Positions 23,025 through 35,959 of a stretch of DNA of 64,000 nucleotides are shown here, piece after piece. The DNA comes from Pyrus communis (taxonomy: Eukaryota > Streptophyta > Magnoliopsida > Rosales > Rosaceae), in NCBI RefSeq assembly GCF_963583255.1, contig NC_084806.1, positions 13,802,317-13,866,316 on the forward strand. Reading direction: 5' to 3'. The translations under genes and the position numbers were made by a program. Numbering within the stretch: the first letter of the stretch is position 1; each line of letters starts with the position of its first letter. A model generated the notes under the pieces. That model was not told where the DNA came from. It did not search any database and worked only from the letters and a program-made list of their open reading frames with translations.

Positions 23025-23185
23025 TAGCTTATTTTTTTTTATTTTTTTTTATTTTTTTTTATGTTGGTCGTTAAACAAGGTTTGCTATTTTCCAATGGAA
23101 GCAATATTGAGGGAAGGGAAGTCGAACTCTGGAACTTGACTGTATAGACGGATGCTCCTGATTAACTGAGCCATAAGCGTTTGTG
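23025..23185 (-). mobile_element. tRNA-derived SINE
   Basis: On the minus strand the head reads TATGGCTCAGTTAATCAGGA, a good Pol III A box, and 30-40 bases later CCAGAGTTCGACTTCC, a B box. The body then ends in three A9-T units (23030-23060), a typical plant SINE tail. The tRNA-like head is diverged, so it is not a tRNA gene. The flanking duplication was not resolved. Confidence 0.6.
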
Positions 23186-23559
23186 GGTGTCAATGAGATT
23201 ACGCATATATTTAGTAAAGAAATTTCTGAGTTACTGCATGCAGGAAATATTCAAACATGGTGTTCATCTATTATTCAAATTCTAGAACTAATCAACTCAA
23301 CACATTAATTAATAGTCCTCGTTCATTTCACTTGATTACTAGAAATCCCCGACTATTACGAGTCTAATCCATTGATTTGTTTCAACAAAAATTAATTAAA
23401 TTCATTGGAAACTGACCAGATAACCTGCACGTATGTAATTCCCAAACCCTAAATCCCAATGCACTTTAGTTTTCGATCATGTTTTTAATGCTCCCAATTA
23501 GTATGAGAGCGTTTACAATATCTCACCAGCACACACGCAGGAAAGCACTGCGGAGTCGG

Positions 23560-24640
23560 CTCGCTTCTTTGGAGGAAACTAGAAAACCCTCAAGCCTAGT
23601 TCAAGAATAAGCATGTGGAAAGTCAACAAGTATAACAACACGTGCCGATTCATCTGTTACTTCTTCAAAAGCAAAAATATCTCATATCATCTCTTCTCCA
23701 TGTCTTTTTCTTTGTCCTTGTTACGGTCTGCAAAATAAGGAGAATGAGAACAATTAGCCAAAACCCGAAATAAAACTTCCAATCTAAGACCGATTGCTTA
23801 GAACTTTGATTGTTTACCTTGTCTTTTACCTCTTTCGGTAGACCTCTTCGCTCAGAGACTTGGGGGACTCCTACTATATAGGGTTTGTATCACACTTGAC
23901 CAAGCCCAAAACTACAAGTAAGCTTCAAATGGAAATGATACATTACCTTGTGCGTCAACATCAGCTAAAGATACCATTCCTGGATGGAGGAAAAGTATTT
24001 CCAGAGAAGAGGCCACAGCTACCTATGGGGCAGAAACAAGTGAAAATGTTATCATGCTTTGGTACTTGGAAGTTTCGTGATTACCCAATGGCTTGGATCT
24101 TGTAAGTCCCCAACCGAGAAGCTTCCCTTACTCAGGAACTTAGGGGAGCACTGTTTGTACCATACTTGACCAATCCCGAAACTATTGAGCACTGATCAAC
24201 AGTATACCTTCAAGGACCCACAAGAGTTTCCCTCCAACCAGGAGACTAATCACAACGTGACACGTGTCGAGATTAGAGGCCAATCACAACGCAACATGTG
24301 TCGAGATCAGAGGCCAATCACAGCACGACACATATCAATGTTAGAACAAAGCTAGAAACTCTCTTCTATAAAAATGGATCATTCTCCCACAATAATCCCT
24401 AATGTCATTTGTATAAACTATTCACTAGAACTCACTAAATGAGAGCTTGAACCTATGTATTTGTGTAAACCCTTCACAATTAATGAGAACTCCTCTACTC
24501 CGTGGACGTAGCCAATCTGGGTGAACCACGTACATCTTGTGTTTGCTTCCCTATCTCTATCTTGTTACATACTTATCTACACTGGTGACCGGAGCAATCT
24601 AGCAAAGGTTGACTTAACACTTTTTGTTGTACCAAAGTCC
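23560..24640 (+). mobile_element. Large retrotransposon derivative fragment with LTR
   Basis: AAAACATCTCATATCAT-like and TTTCTTTGTCCTTGTT phrases near 23670-23720 are diverged copies of about 5050-5095. The rest has the layout of a plant LTR: promoter-proximal repeats (24245-24346), a TATA box CTTCTATAAAAATGG at about 24362, and a 3' part ending ACCACGTACATCTTGTG and CACTGGTGACCGGAGCAATC. From memory this LTR type recurs in apple-like genomes on LARD elements. No second LTR or coding part is attached, so the boundaries are approximate. Confidence 0.55.
24245..24346 (+). repeat. Three 34-bp tandem repeats in the LARD-type LTR
   Basis: Units start at 24245, 24279 and 24313, each of the form G(A/G)C(T/C)AATCACA followed by CGTGTCGAGAT-like sequence. 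They lie directly upstream of the TATA box, so they could be promoter repeats. Confidence 0.8.
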
Positions 24641-24659
24641 TCACTGATTTTGCGCATCA

Positions 24660-24860
24660 ACATGCTTCTTGCTCATTTTCCTTGGATTTTTTGTTTTGAG
24701 TTGCAAGAGTAAAGAGAACACTAAAATCTCAGGTTAAATGGATATTGGGTTTTGGTGGTTGAAAATATGATTTTTTTTCTGCTTAAGCTTCTTGCTCATT
24801 TTTCCGGGATTTTTGTTTTTCAGTTGCAAGGGTAAAGAGAATAGTAAAATCTTAGAAATC
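24660..24860 (+). repeat. Direct duplication of about 65 bp
   Basis: CTTCTTGCTCATTTTCC at 24663 and CTTCTTGCTCATTTTTCC at 24789 begin two copies that stay similar through GTTGCAAGRGTAAAGAGAA to TAAAATCT. Each may carry a splice-acceptor-like TTTTCAG/TTTTGAG. Confidence 0.65.
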
Positions 24861-24907
24861 GGTATCGGCATTTGTATTAATGCATTTCCATTTTCGTTGG
24901 TTTGCAG

Positions 24908-24979
24908 GATAGGTGCATTGAGTCCTAAAAATATTTGCGTGAACTTCATAAATTTTTCTGAGGCTCCGAACGTTGATGG
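24908..24979 (+). other. Exon-like segment with consensus splice sites
   Basis: The segment is flanked by TTTGCAG and GTAAGTG and is open for 24 codons (IGALSPKNICVNFINFSEAP). I do not recognise the product. It could be a captured exon in the Helitron-rich region that follows, or chance. Confidence 0.25.
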
Positions 24980-24999
24980 GTAAGTGTTTTTGAGCTAAG

Positions 25000-27900
25000 T
25001 TCAATTTTTAATTTGATTCTCTACTGTTAGCATAGATTGTCATCATTTCTTCCATTTTGCTGTGAATTATTTCCGAATTTTGTTGTACTGTTAGGTCAGG
25101 TTTTGGGGGTTTCTTTTTGTTGTATGCATGAAAAATGATTGATTTACATTCAACATCATGATTTTCCTTGATGTTAAGAGAAACCCATGCATACATAGCC
25201 AACTGCCTTGAAGCATGAATTGAAAAAAATATAATGTACATGATTGTTATTCCACTGCTTAATTTGTTCCAAGTCACCACAAATTTCTTTGCATTATGGT
25301 TGTTAGGACAATAGATTAGGTTCCAAGATAAATTTCCGAAGTTCTACTAGCTTAGGTGTAAATTATTTTTCAGAAATCGAGCATGCAAAATTTTTATGCA
25401 TGTTTTGAAATTGGTTGTAGGAAGTGGGCTTCCAAGTCTTAACAATAGTGGACCCTATGAAATCCGGGTAACCAAATGGGGATAACTTTATACTTCAAAA
25501 ACGCATATTTTACACCCACACCTACACATGCACATATATTCTGTCAAGAATCAGATTTGATTGGCACGGATGAAGATGAACAATAAGAGGCTAGCTAGGA
25601 GCTGAGTAAATTGCATCGATTATCATGTTGTAATTGGATGTGTCTATACATGTTTGCTTGTTTTATTTATTCCATAGGTCTTGGTAGAAAATAAAGACTG
25701 CAAACAAAAGAACTACCAATGTTTTTGGAACTTCTAAGATAATCCTAAATCCCAAAGGACACTGAGTGTGGTCAATCATCAGCACAACTGTTTTTATTTT
25801 ATTTTATTTTTTTTTTGTGGGGGGAGGGGGGTGTGTGGGTGTTAGGGTTGGGGAGGGATAGTGGTTCTCCTAGATTACTGTGTTATGGTTGTTAAATTGA
25901 CACGTTCTTAGATTATTGGATTATTGTTATTTACCTTCTGTCTGAATTTAGCATGTTTTAGAGTTGCTAATGGATTTACTATGTTTCAGCCAAAATTAAT
26001 GTTGAGGGCAGTCAATTGAACTACAGAAAAAGAAAAAAAAATAGAGAGGTGTAGAGATTTATATGTGGTTCCTATTGTAGCTAGCCGAGTGATATGGATC
26101 TTATTTGGTTTAATAGTCTAATGGAATAGTTGGGGAATTCTGCATTATCTAATCTTTCCACCTTTATATGTATTTGCTTAACATATTGCAAATATTCTGA
26201 AATTCCGGGTGTTTGAACCGTGACAAATTGGTATTGGTTTTTGAATTCCCCATTCAAAATACATAGCAATTTCAGCTACCGTTTGTCAAGCAGATGCATA
26301 GCTAATAATGAACATCTGTTTACTCTCATACTAAACCTTTCACAATCCTCAAATACATGGCTAATTCAATTAAACACACATTTGATTGCTGCAATATATT
26401 CCTTGGGAGTAAGCATTGTTCGATTTTAATCGCAAATGGTAGCTGAAATTATCTTATTTATTACCACTATTGATTTGGATTTGTGATACATAATGTTTAA
26501 ATCATTTGATCGTTAGTTAGTTAAATTTAATATTGTTGGTTTGCTTGTGATCGAATTGATCCAATCTCAAAAAGTGTGGCATGTGAGGTGATAACAGACT
26601 AATAGAGGAGAATGAGTTGATACATCTGTGTTTGATTTACAAATTTTGGCAAATTGTAGCCATTTTTATTTTTTTTTGTTTCCTAGTGATATATATCCGT
26701 CTTCATAACCAAATAGCGATACCTTCGAGTTTCTAGAAGTTTTAATGTGTTTCGTGTCCTAACGTCCACACAAGTTCTCACTAAGATCTTTTGGTTTCTG
26801 GCTAATTTAGTTTTTCGCCATTGACTTGTAGGGTTAAAGGGTTTAGGGTTTAGAGTACTTGCTATTAATTCTGTCAACTTTAATACTAGAGTAGAACTAT
26901 AGAAATATCTGGTGAAAGCAATGAAGAAATCACTATGATTGATCTGCAAAGAGGCTCTAATATATTACAAGAGACAAGCTAGAGATAGAAGTTTACACTT
27001 CCTTTCGAAGACAACTCCAAAACTAACTCAACTTAATAAGTAACAATCTAATTATTTCTTAGCCAAAACTAAGCCGAAAATTGTCAATCCCATAACTGAC
27101 CTAGAAAATTAAGCTATCACCCTTAGACCTCAAAATTCAAGTAACCTCATGATTTTAATATTGCTTCTCCTGTTTTATATAATTATTGTTCTATGAATTG
27201 TATTCTTCAGTTAAATAATGATTAATTAGAATGTCTAGGAAAACAACTTAGGCATTGCAGTGCTTGAAATGATAATATAAATTCAATCTGGCCATTAGCC
27301 AGTCAGAGAACCTAATTTGGGAAGTAGGTTTTAAAGCTTCAATAGTATCGTTGTGTGTAATCTTTTGTGCTTTGCCTACCGGGAATCTAACAACCAAAGG
27401 CTTACTTATGTTTCTCAAATGGTTTTTAACTGTATGTTTCGTTTCTTTACTATTTTTAGATGATATAAATGATCAGTTCCGTGATGCTGTTAAGAAACGA
27501 ATTTTGTGATGATGTTAAGAATAAAGGATCTAATATATTTAATTTGTTGTCTACAGAAAACCAAGGAACTTGATAGCATAGATTTACTAAGTCAGTTACC
27601 TGCTTTGCGATAGCTTCTCTCCCTTCTTGGTTGCCAGGTGCGGATCCATGCATTGTACTTATATTTTTGTAATTTAATTATCCTCTTTGAAATTTCTGTC
27701 AAGATATCCATTTTCCTGCATTTTAAAGCTGAAAAGTGTAGTTTTTGGAGTGAACACAATGGAACAATCGAATCAACTTTCGTTTTCCAAAGACCGGCTC
27801 CAACTTTGTTGATGAATTTCGTTCTCAATTTTAATTGGTTATCTACTTGAATCCATTTTTCTAATCCTAATTAGTTCATGAATTAGCGCTCTTTCATGTT

Positions 27901-29040
27901 TAAATATGCTAAATACCTTAGATTTGAAATTCTGTGTGTTGAATATCAAGATAGATAAACTTTTCTCTAAAACACTATCTGTCCATTTGTGCATTTATTT
28001 CTAACTTTCTGTTATTCCTTTTGTTGTTCCTCCTTTCTTCTGATATGTAGCTTTCTTCATTTATCTGTTAGAAATTGGAAAAATTGAAGTTAATGTGAAC
28101 AAATGACAATTGGCTTTGTTAAAGGATAGATTGCATTGAAATGTGGTTGTCATTTCAAATTTCAAAGGATAGATTGGCTTTGTTAAAGGATAGATTGCAA
28201 ATTTCAAAAATTTGGATCGTTGGAAGAAGAAGTTGGTTCCTTGATGTTTTGAGGTATATAATTATGGACCATCACTTTTTTTCAAAGCCTAATTAGTTAT
28301 GTACCCTTTTTTTTTTTTTTATATTCATGAAGCTTTCATGCTTGGATTTTAAATATATGATTCATTTTTGTTCGTTTTAACTTATATTGGAACTGAGTTT
28401 CTTTTTATTTTATGTGCATATATCTTATCTGTCCATTTATGTCAAGGTCGAGTAACTAAGCATGTATTTGGTGGTTTGAGCTTAGAATGGAACTAGACTT
28501 CTTTCTATTTTTTGCATGTATCTGTATGTGTCTATTTATGTAAAGCTTGAGAAAATTGAGTAGTCGGTGTATTTGTTCCAAACGCCATTCAAATTGGATG
28601 ATTGGTTTATTTGTTCTAAACCCCATTAGAATTGTATTTGCTTGGATGGGCTGTTAGTATAGGGATAATTAGATTAGGAATTTTGTTTTGGCATTTTGTG
28701 ATTGGGATCTAATTACAGGTTTTGTGTTGCACATCTCCATGTTTTAGTTTTTGTCATGTTTGTGTAGTTAGTTTGGGATCTAATTGTCCAGTGGTTGGAC
28801 GGTCTTTTTTTCTTTTTTTTTTCCCTTTTAATTTTGTATGTGTGATTCTGTTAGGGTTGAAGGTCCATTGCTATCTCTGTTATTCTGGTTTAGGCCAGTG
28901 TTCTTGCTTTTTATTGAATGTTGTTAAGCATTTTATCTCTGTGATTCTGTTATTGGTTGGTTGGTGTTTTAATTGGGTTTTAAAATATGTTGTTCATAAC
29001 TGCACTTTCTCAACAAATAAGAAATTTTTTTTTTAACCCA
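25000..29040. other. AT-rich stretch with no recognised gene
   Basis: About 4 kb. Features are low-complexity runs (poly-T/G at 25800-25850 and poly-T at 28306), a local duplication of GGCTTTGTTAAAGGATAGAT (about 28112 and 28174), and a diverged repeat at 28390-28560. Small frames give no family match. It could be the decayed body of the Helitron whose helicase tail follows. Confidence 0.4.
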
Positions 29041-29059
29041 CATTTTAGAAAATGAGTCG

Positions 29060-29440
29060 CTTTTTAACAATGCATGAATGCATCTTAGATGTTCAGAAAA
29101 ATTCGTGGGTATTTACATTCAAGTCGCAAGATGCACTAACTCATCTCAGCAAAAATTTCCCTTTATCTTGCAAAGGCCATAGTTCCCTCTAAAAATTTGT
29201 TATGCAATGACAATCAACAAAAGCGAAGGACAATCCTTAAAAATTGTTGGTTTGTATCTATCGCAACTTGATTTTTCTCATGGGCAACTATATGTTGCAG
29301 TGTCCAAAGTCACCTCAAAAACGGGTCTAAAAATTATTATTGCTCATGATTCCGACGTGTCTTACGATTATACAAAAAACATAGTTTATAAAGATGTTTT
29401 AAAACATTTACATGAAGGTATAAGTTTGCATTGTTATTTT
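29060..29440 (+). pseudogene. Helitron Pif1-type helicase C-terminal fragment
   Basis: The frame from 29207 reads MTINKSEGQSLKIVGLYLSQ, then DFSHGQLYVAVSKVTSKTGL and KNIVYKDVL. This is the last helicase motif of plant Helitron RepHel proteins and Pif1-like genes (TINKSQGQT...HGQLYVALSR...). The nuclease and front helicase motifs are absent upstream. The upstream 29060-29206 can be read with breaks (IRGYLHSSRKMH-type remains). It is a fragment, not an active transposase. Confidence 0.75.
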
Positions 29441-29696
29441 GTCCTTTTGTTTTTTTTCTAAACATGACTCCACCGCTACTTTGATAAATTAGCTTATTAT
29501 GTTTTCAATTTAATTTGACTCTCAATTTTTTTTCTATCTAGATCGATGGAGATGATGCCACTTCATTGTCTGAGGCCACACCAGCCAGTAAACAAGCTCC
29601 AAATCAGGGTTTGTAGGATGTGGATCCAAAAAACCATCGGAGATGATCCTCAGCCACAGAGTTTCGATTGTGTGTTTGTTGATAAATAGGCGAGAA

Positions 29697-29726
29697 CTAG
29701 TCATAGTGCCTGCGCGTTGCTGCGGG
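29697..29726 (-). mobile_element. Helitron 3' terminus, minus orientation
   Basis: On the minus strand the DNA reads CCCGCAGCAACGCGCAGG, an imperfect short hairpin, then CACTATGA and CTAG followed by T. Hairpin, 8-12 base spacer, CTRR end and T insertion point define Helitron 3' ends. The element would extend rightwards from here; its 5' TC end was not found. Confidence 0.5.
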
Positions 29727-29739
29727 TGTTATAAGTGTA

Positions 29740-30476
29740 TAAAACATGTAAAAAGTTGGACATTAAACTACAAAATAAGGAGCAAAATTAGTGTCTTCAA
29801 TATCTAAGTCTCTGCCAAAATGATCTTGGATCTTCAACTCATGCTGTAAACCTGGGTACTAAAACAATGTAAATTATTGAAACAATGACAATAAATAATG
29901 TCACCTGAATTTGATCTAGGTTTGATCTAGATTCGAACTACATGCTGATGATCTGAATGAAGGAAGGAAATGGTAACAGTAGAAATTGGTTTGAATTTCT
30001 GATGTCATGTGTCAGTGGGTTTTAATTTTTTAGACCACTATGCCTATTATATTTGTAGTAAGGAATGAACATTCACATATAACAAAAGGTTCAGGTTTTA
30101 TCAAGAATTTTAACACAGTTAACTATCTATGCAGAGCTTTTAAATTAGTTTCCAAAAAGAAAAGTAACGCCTCGTTTCGAATCTTATTATCTAAATCTTG
30201 GCCTCAAGCAATTTTATAGTGATCCCCGGCAAAAGAAACCGGCAAGCAAAGAAAAAAGAACAAACGATGAGCAATAAAACTCACAGACCATAATACACAA
30301 AATTCCCTATAACGTAAATTGATAAAGCATTTTACCCAATCCAATTGAATTCCTGACCACAACACATAAGATAAACTAATAAACCATTTTATCAAAATAA
30401 CCATTTAATTTTAAACATTTAAAACCGAAGAGAACCAAACGCGCATATTTGGAAAAAAATGGAGTGTTTTGAGTAT
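29740..30476. other. Spacer left of the young gypsy element
   Basis: AT-rich, no frame or repeat recognised. It is possibly Helitron body. Confidence 0.35.
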
Positions 30477-30481
30477 CTAAA

Positions 30482-32758
30482 TGACACACCCCGTCCCGAA
30501 GGAGGGCATGCTGGCCGTCACGTGAGAGTGACGTAACCATTTGCACAGTTCGGAAGCTTTAAAAATATACAACTTCTAAAATGAAACACCCGAAGGTGAG
30601 TCCTTATTTGGTCCATTCTGTCAGAACACCGTTGAATTTCCTCGTAGTCACCACACCTTTGCAATTCTTGAACCTGGAGGGGCGCAAAACAAAATTGAGT
30701 GGGTCAGCAAAACGAACGTATTTAAAACCTTTTTTTCTCTTTTGCATATACTAACCCCTCGCCGTAAAACAAGTATAGTTTCCCAGAAAATAACATATAT
30801 ACGTATGTATAGATATGCCAGTCATGCTCAAAGATATATCATTCATGCTTATAAATATGCCATTCATGCTCGAGAATATGCCATTCATGCTTGAGAATAT
30901 GCCACATTAGAATCTCATAATAAATGTAAATGCTCAAGCATAATTCACATCAATAACATATAATCTGGCAGCCGGGAGTCACCTAACGTGACATGTACCG
31001 CTGCATATAGAGCTCCAATCTCAACTCAACATCTGAATCTGCACACGAGTCGGAACCACCTAATGTAGTCTGTCCGACAGGACTGGGTGTAATATATACG
31101 CTCTAGTGCTACGATCACGTGAAGACTGTGCGAATAATCGCGGGTCACCTACGAGTCGGAACCACCTAATGTAGTCTGTCCGACAAGGCTTGCACCTAAC
31201 TTGGATCCAAGGCGAGCGTGTGGTGCTGGTGAACATCACGTGAAGGACTATGCCCTGGCCCTGGGCGGGAGCACTAACACCGGGGGTGCAGATTATGAGC
31301 TCTCTAAACATCTCAAACTACTATTGCATACAAACATGAATACCACTTACCTGGCACTTACCTGTGCGTCCACAACACCAAATACACATATATAAATGTA
31401 TGCCGTTATTAATGCATGTGATGATAGTATTTCAAATGTAGCTTACCTGGGCCTCCTCAGCACCATGCAACAGTATGCATAATTATGGTAATGCACATAT
31501 TAAAATATGATGCATATATGACAGGATGTTTAATTCGTATTTCTTTTAAAATACGTCAAGCATACGTATATATATATATACTGAAAAATAACTGCCCACT
31601 CACTGATCACATCGACGTCTCGTAGGTCCCTGAGCCTCCCCTAGATTGGTTACATTCTTCTTTTGTATAATTTTCACCTATACAAACAGTAACCAAATTG
31701 ACATTATTTAACGCACATACACCAAACATTCGTCCATAACTTTCTCATACGTTGCTCAATTTGGGTGTATGAATATACCACGGTGATCTACACGACGTCA
31801 CGAACGCGTGACAATTTTCAGAACTCAATTTGGAGCTCTCACGCGCCCCCACGCGCCCTGTTCACGCGCTGCCCACGCGCGCGTCTTCTTCCTCGCGTCG
31901 CCGGACTGGTTTCGCCGGAGATGGTGTTTTGCCGGAATTTCTGGGTAAATTTCAAAGTGTCATAACTTCTTCATTTCTTAACCATTTTTGACGTAATATA
32001 TATCAAAATGAAGGTATTGACGAGACGAACACATCCATACCTTCCTCGACCCCTAACTCGCCGTGGATTCGCCGGAAAAAGCCCCGAAAGCTCCGGCCAA
32101 ACTTTGAACTTGTCATTCTCCGTGTTCCTATGTCCATTTTTCACGTAATTTATACCAAAATGAAGCCCTAATCATAATCTACCACGTTGGACTAGTTTTA
32201 GGGCCTAAAAACAACGGAATCAAACTTTTCCAAAAATACGAAAATTCGGCCAAACTTACAGTTCGTGATCCCGACGTCCAAATCCTTCAAACGAAGCACT
32301 CCGAGCTTCCTTAGGACCTCACCAAACTTCCTACAAGCTTCAAAATCCCAAAAAACATTAATCTTTACGTGTGCATGAACAGTGCACACGCACAGTGAAA
32401 TTGAAATCCATGTTTTCCGAAGTGAAACTCACCTGAAATTGGTACCATCGTGTTCGTGTGGTCTTCAGGAGTACGATGGTGGTCTTAGATCCTTCGTTGG
32501 TATAGTTTTAGGGTGGTTTTGTGGGTGGTCCGTGTGAGTTCGAAGTAGAGAGAGAGAACGGAGAGTGAATGAGAGATTTGTGAGGGAGGAGAGAGAGAGA
32601 CAAGATGCAGAAATGGGGGAGAGATTTGAGGGAGGTGGGATCCTACCCAATCCCCAAATCATCAAGTTACAACATATTTTACGCCCCTTAGTCCCGTTTA
32701 AGGGCATTTTCATAACTTCACGTCCTCGGAATTAAAATTTCCGGGACGGGTTGTGACA
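30482..32758 (-). repeat. 3' LTR of the young gypsy element
   Basis: Ends are TG and CA. It contains four imperfect units of about 22 bases of the type ATATGCCATTCATGCT (about 30813-30905) and a repeated CGAGTCGGAACCACCTAATG unit at about 31043 and 31152. A purine/GA-rich leader-like block lies at 32530-32635 (plus-strand view). Confidence 0.93.
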
Positions 32759-33039
32759 ACCTTCCCTCCTTATAGAATTTCGTCCCCGAAATTCCAACAA
32801 CCAACTTAATCAACTAAACTCATACAATAGCTTCGGATAAATCTCTCTCATCCGATTCTCCTTCTCCCCCGTAATTTCTTCCACTGAATGCTTTCTTCAC
32901 AAATTCTTTACCAATTACACTGTCTTAATTCTCAATACATTCTTTTTTCCAATCCAAAGTCGTCCTTGGTTCCTCAACCAGTCTAATCCGGATTAATTCT
33001 CAATAGTTGCACCGGAACTCCATGTGACGAATCTGCCAC

Positions 33040-33720
33040 CTAGTGACAACGCATCGAAATATAATACATTATGCACCTTAGCCAATTTTGAAGACATCAC
33101 CACTTGTATGCAACTTCATCGATTCCTTTAGTGGTCAAAAACGGTCCGATGCGTTTAAGACTTATTTTGTCTCCTTTCCAAATCTCACTATTTCTTTTCG
33201 TGATGAAATTTCTAAAAATGTTGAATCATGAAACACATCATGCTCTTACAAACTCTGGAAGTAAATCAAGCAACTTCACCTACTCTTCGATGATCACATA
33301 AAGTCCGAGGTACTTAGGACTTAATTTGCTTTCCTTCCCAAGCCGTATCATACTTTTCTAAAGTGAAAACTTCAAAATTATAAGATCATCTACGTTAAAC
33401 ACTCGATTAGTGACATGTTCAACTATTAATCTCTTTTGCCATTCCTGGCTACTCTCAGGTTAAACTTAATCACCTGAATACTTTGAGAAGACTCATCCAT
33501 AGTTTCAGGGCCTACCAAAACTCTTTCGTGATCGAATCTTCTCTATCCAGAAGTATTTCTTCCACAAATCAACAAAAATCGACACATTTCATGGTCCTTA
33601 TGGCGTTACTTTGGAAACTGCGCAACTAACATACTTAAGAAACTCAGCAGTTCCGTAACCCAAATCTCTTCTCCATAAAACATATAAGTACTGTTGCACT
33701 GTGGTTGTTACTCAACACTG
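33040..33720 (-). pseudogene. Gypsy integrase C-terminal remnant
   Basis: Minus-strand readings give FGKRGK-like and KYLGLYVIIE / RIGPFLTTKGIDEVAYK blocks. These are two versions of the R-Y-I-G-P-F-x-I-x-x-x-V-G-x-V-A-Y motif of plant gypsy integrase tails, separated by stops. The integrase core is absent. Confidence 0.5.
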
Positions 33721-34191
33721 GAGTAAATGTACTAACTTGGTACATTGATTAACTATCACTTCAAGTTCAATCATAACCATCCTATTCTCGAACTCAGCAA
33801 TCTTTCTTTTTCCCTTCTTTCTTTGCCTTGGTTAATTCTTAATTTTCTTTGTCAACCATTTGAGTCTTGAGTACGACCTTACTAAAAAGACTTAACTTGA
33901 AAATTAGCAATTACAACTTCTTCTCAAACTTCCATTCTCAACTTTACTTCAGTTGATTTCCAATCCACAAGAAGACAATCTTGGCAAACGTGCCAGACAT
34001 TAACTCTTACCACAGTCTTTTCACCAAGTGCATCAGCTAGAACAATTTTACGATCACCCTGGTCGTACAATCATGTTCATTAAACAATTCAATCCACCTT
34101 CGCTGCCTTATATCAAAATCCTTCCAAATAATGGATATTGGAGACTTTTTGGATTCGTAAAAATCTTGCATTCTTACCACAAATAATGTCT

Positions 34192-34482
34192 TCATAACTT
34201 CGCAGCAAGAATGGTAATCATGACTTCCAAATCACCAGTAGGGTAATTCATTTCATGAGGTTCCTTTTGTCGTGAAACGTATGTAATCACCCTAACATTT
34301 GCATCAACATGCATCCAATACCATTCAAGAAACATCACTAAAAATTTATGATTACCACTATTCTCTGGGAATACTAAAATACGTGCATGAGTGAGGAAAT
34401 ACTTCAGTTGTTGAATCCTTTGCTCACAATTTCCTTCCCACTCATACATAACCTCTTTTCTCAACAATCTCATCAATGACAA
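34192..34482 (-). pseudogene. Gypsy RNase H remnant
   Basis: The frame reads MSLMRLLRKEVMYEWEGNCE, QQLKYFLTHARILVFPENSG and ITYVSRQKEPHEMNYPTGDL. This matches the RT-RNase H junction (LTRKGVKFEW, LTHAPVLVLP, YASRQLKPHE-NYPTHDLEL). The expected first catalytic Asp region (YSDAS) has become MFLEWYW, so the domain is inactive. Confidence 0.75.
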
Positions 34483-34689
34483 AGTAATGACTGAAAAATC
34501 TTTTACGAACCGTCCATGATAGCTTGTTAAGCTAGGATAACTCCAATCCCAATCACGATTCGTGGTTGTTCTAAATTCTCAATTTCTGCTACCTTTTATG
34601 AATTCACTTGAATACCTGAAGCAGATATAATATATCTCAAAAATGCTACTTGATTCATCCAACATTGGCATTTGCTAAACTTAGCATAC

Positions 34690-35429
34690 AATCGACATTC
34701 TCTCGATCTTTGCAATACCAATTTAAGATGTTTAGCATACTTTGCTCTAGTCTTATCAATCTTTTCAATAGCAACAACAACAGATCGGTCTAGATATCAT
34801 TGGAATACTTCATTCATCAAATTCATAAAGTAGTAGATGCATTCGTCACTCCGAATGGCATCACCAAACTTGAAATGACCTTAACGAGTCCTGAAAGTTA
34901 TTATAAGGGCATCCTCACCGATAATCTTCAACTAATAATATCCAGACCTCAAGTCAATCTTAGAAAATATACAACCACCTAGAAGCTGATCAAACAACCA
35001 TCAATGTGAGGTAACGGATAACGGTTTTCAATTGTTACTCGATTCAACTGCTTATAATCAAAGCACAGCCTTAACGTCCATTTTCTTTCTCACCAATAAA
35101 CTGGGGTTCCCCCAACGTAATGTACTAGGTTGAATAAAAACCTTTATCAACCAATTTCCAATTCTCTTAGTTCAAAAGGCAACATTCTATAATATATGGT
35201 TTGTACCTGGAGACAAATCCATAGTGAACTCTACATCTTTAACTGGCGGCAATCCAGGTAAATTCTCAGGGAAGACGTCAGGTAAATGTTTGACTACTCC
35301 CACTTCTTCCACGCTACCAGAAGTGACATCTTTTAGCACCACATGAGATAAGTATCCTTGGCAGCATTTTGATAATAATCTCTTTGCTCTCACAGCATAA
35401 TTAACGGTCTGCCTCACTCCACTTTGCAT
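34690..35429 (-). pseudogene. Gypsy protease-RT border and RT remnant
   Basis: AKRLLSKCCQGYLSHVVLKD, VKHLPDVFPENLPGLPPVKD and VEFTMDLSPGTNHI (35429-35187) are the conserved lead-in to gypsy RT. Fragments of RT follow to about 34690 (plus-strand text still shows the YPLP/DDLF and YASK-type positions), with many stops. Confidence 0.65.
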
Positions 35430-35959
35430 ACTTACAAAAGTAATCTCTAGTCATCCAGACCGATGGAAAATAACATATAATCAATTCAACATTCGGCTAT
35501 AAACATAGCTCATACTCTTTCATTCTAATCAACTCAGCCCTCGGCTGCATATATAGCTCATAACCAACTCATCATATCATGTATATCTTGCACACATTCA
35601 GTACCACCTCGCGTGGTCTGCAACTCATCACTGTAAATAACCTAATATGTTCTAGAATAATATCGAAATCTACAATCTAATGGAACAAAAGTAGCTAGCA
35701 ACAATACATACTCTACTATTACTGAGCACTTTAAATAAGTACGATACTAACATAGGATAACCTACTGGTTTACTTGCTTAACGAATCCACGAATAAGTTA
35801 TTAATATTACGGTCTGCAGCCCGCAATACTGATAAATCATCGTTGTCTCGATAAGTAAGCAACAACTCTCGAGGGTGTAATATTACTATTTTGCCAAGGA
35901 AATACATACACACGTCTCAACCGCGTTTATTTACTACTTTCAAGGCAATAACATTAATA

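Noticed and set aside
31060..32713. Small frames repeated exactly near 37839-39493
   Set aside because: They are duplicates only because they lie in the two LTRs of one element; no gene family is involved.
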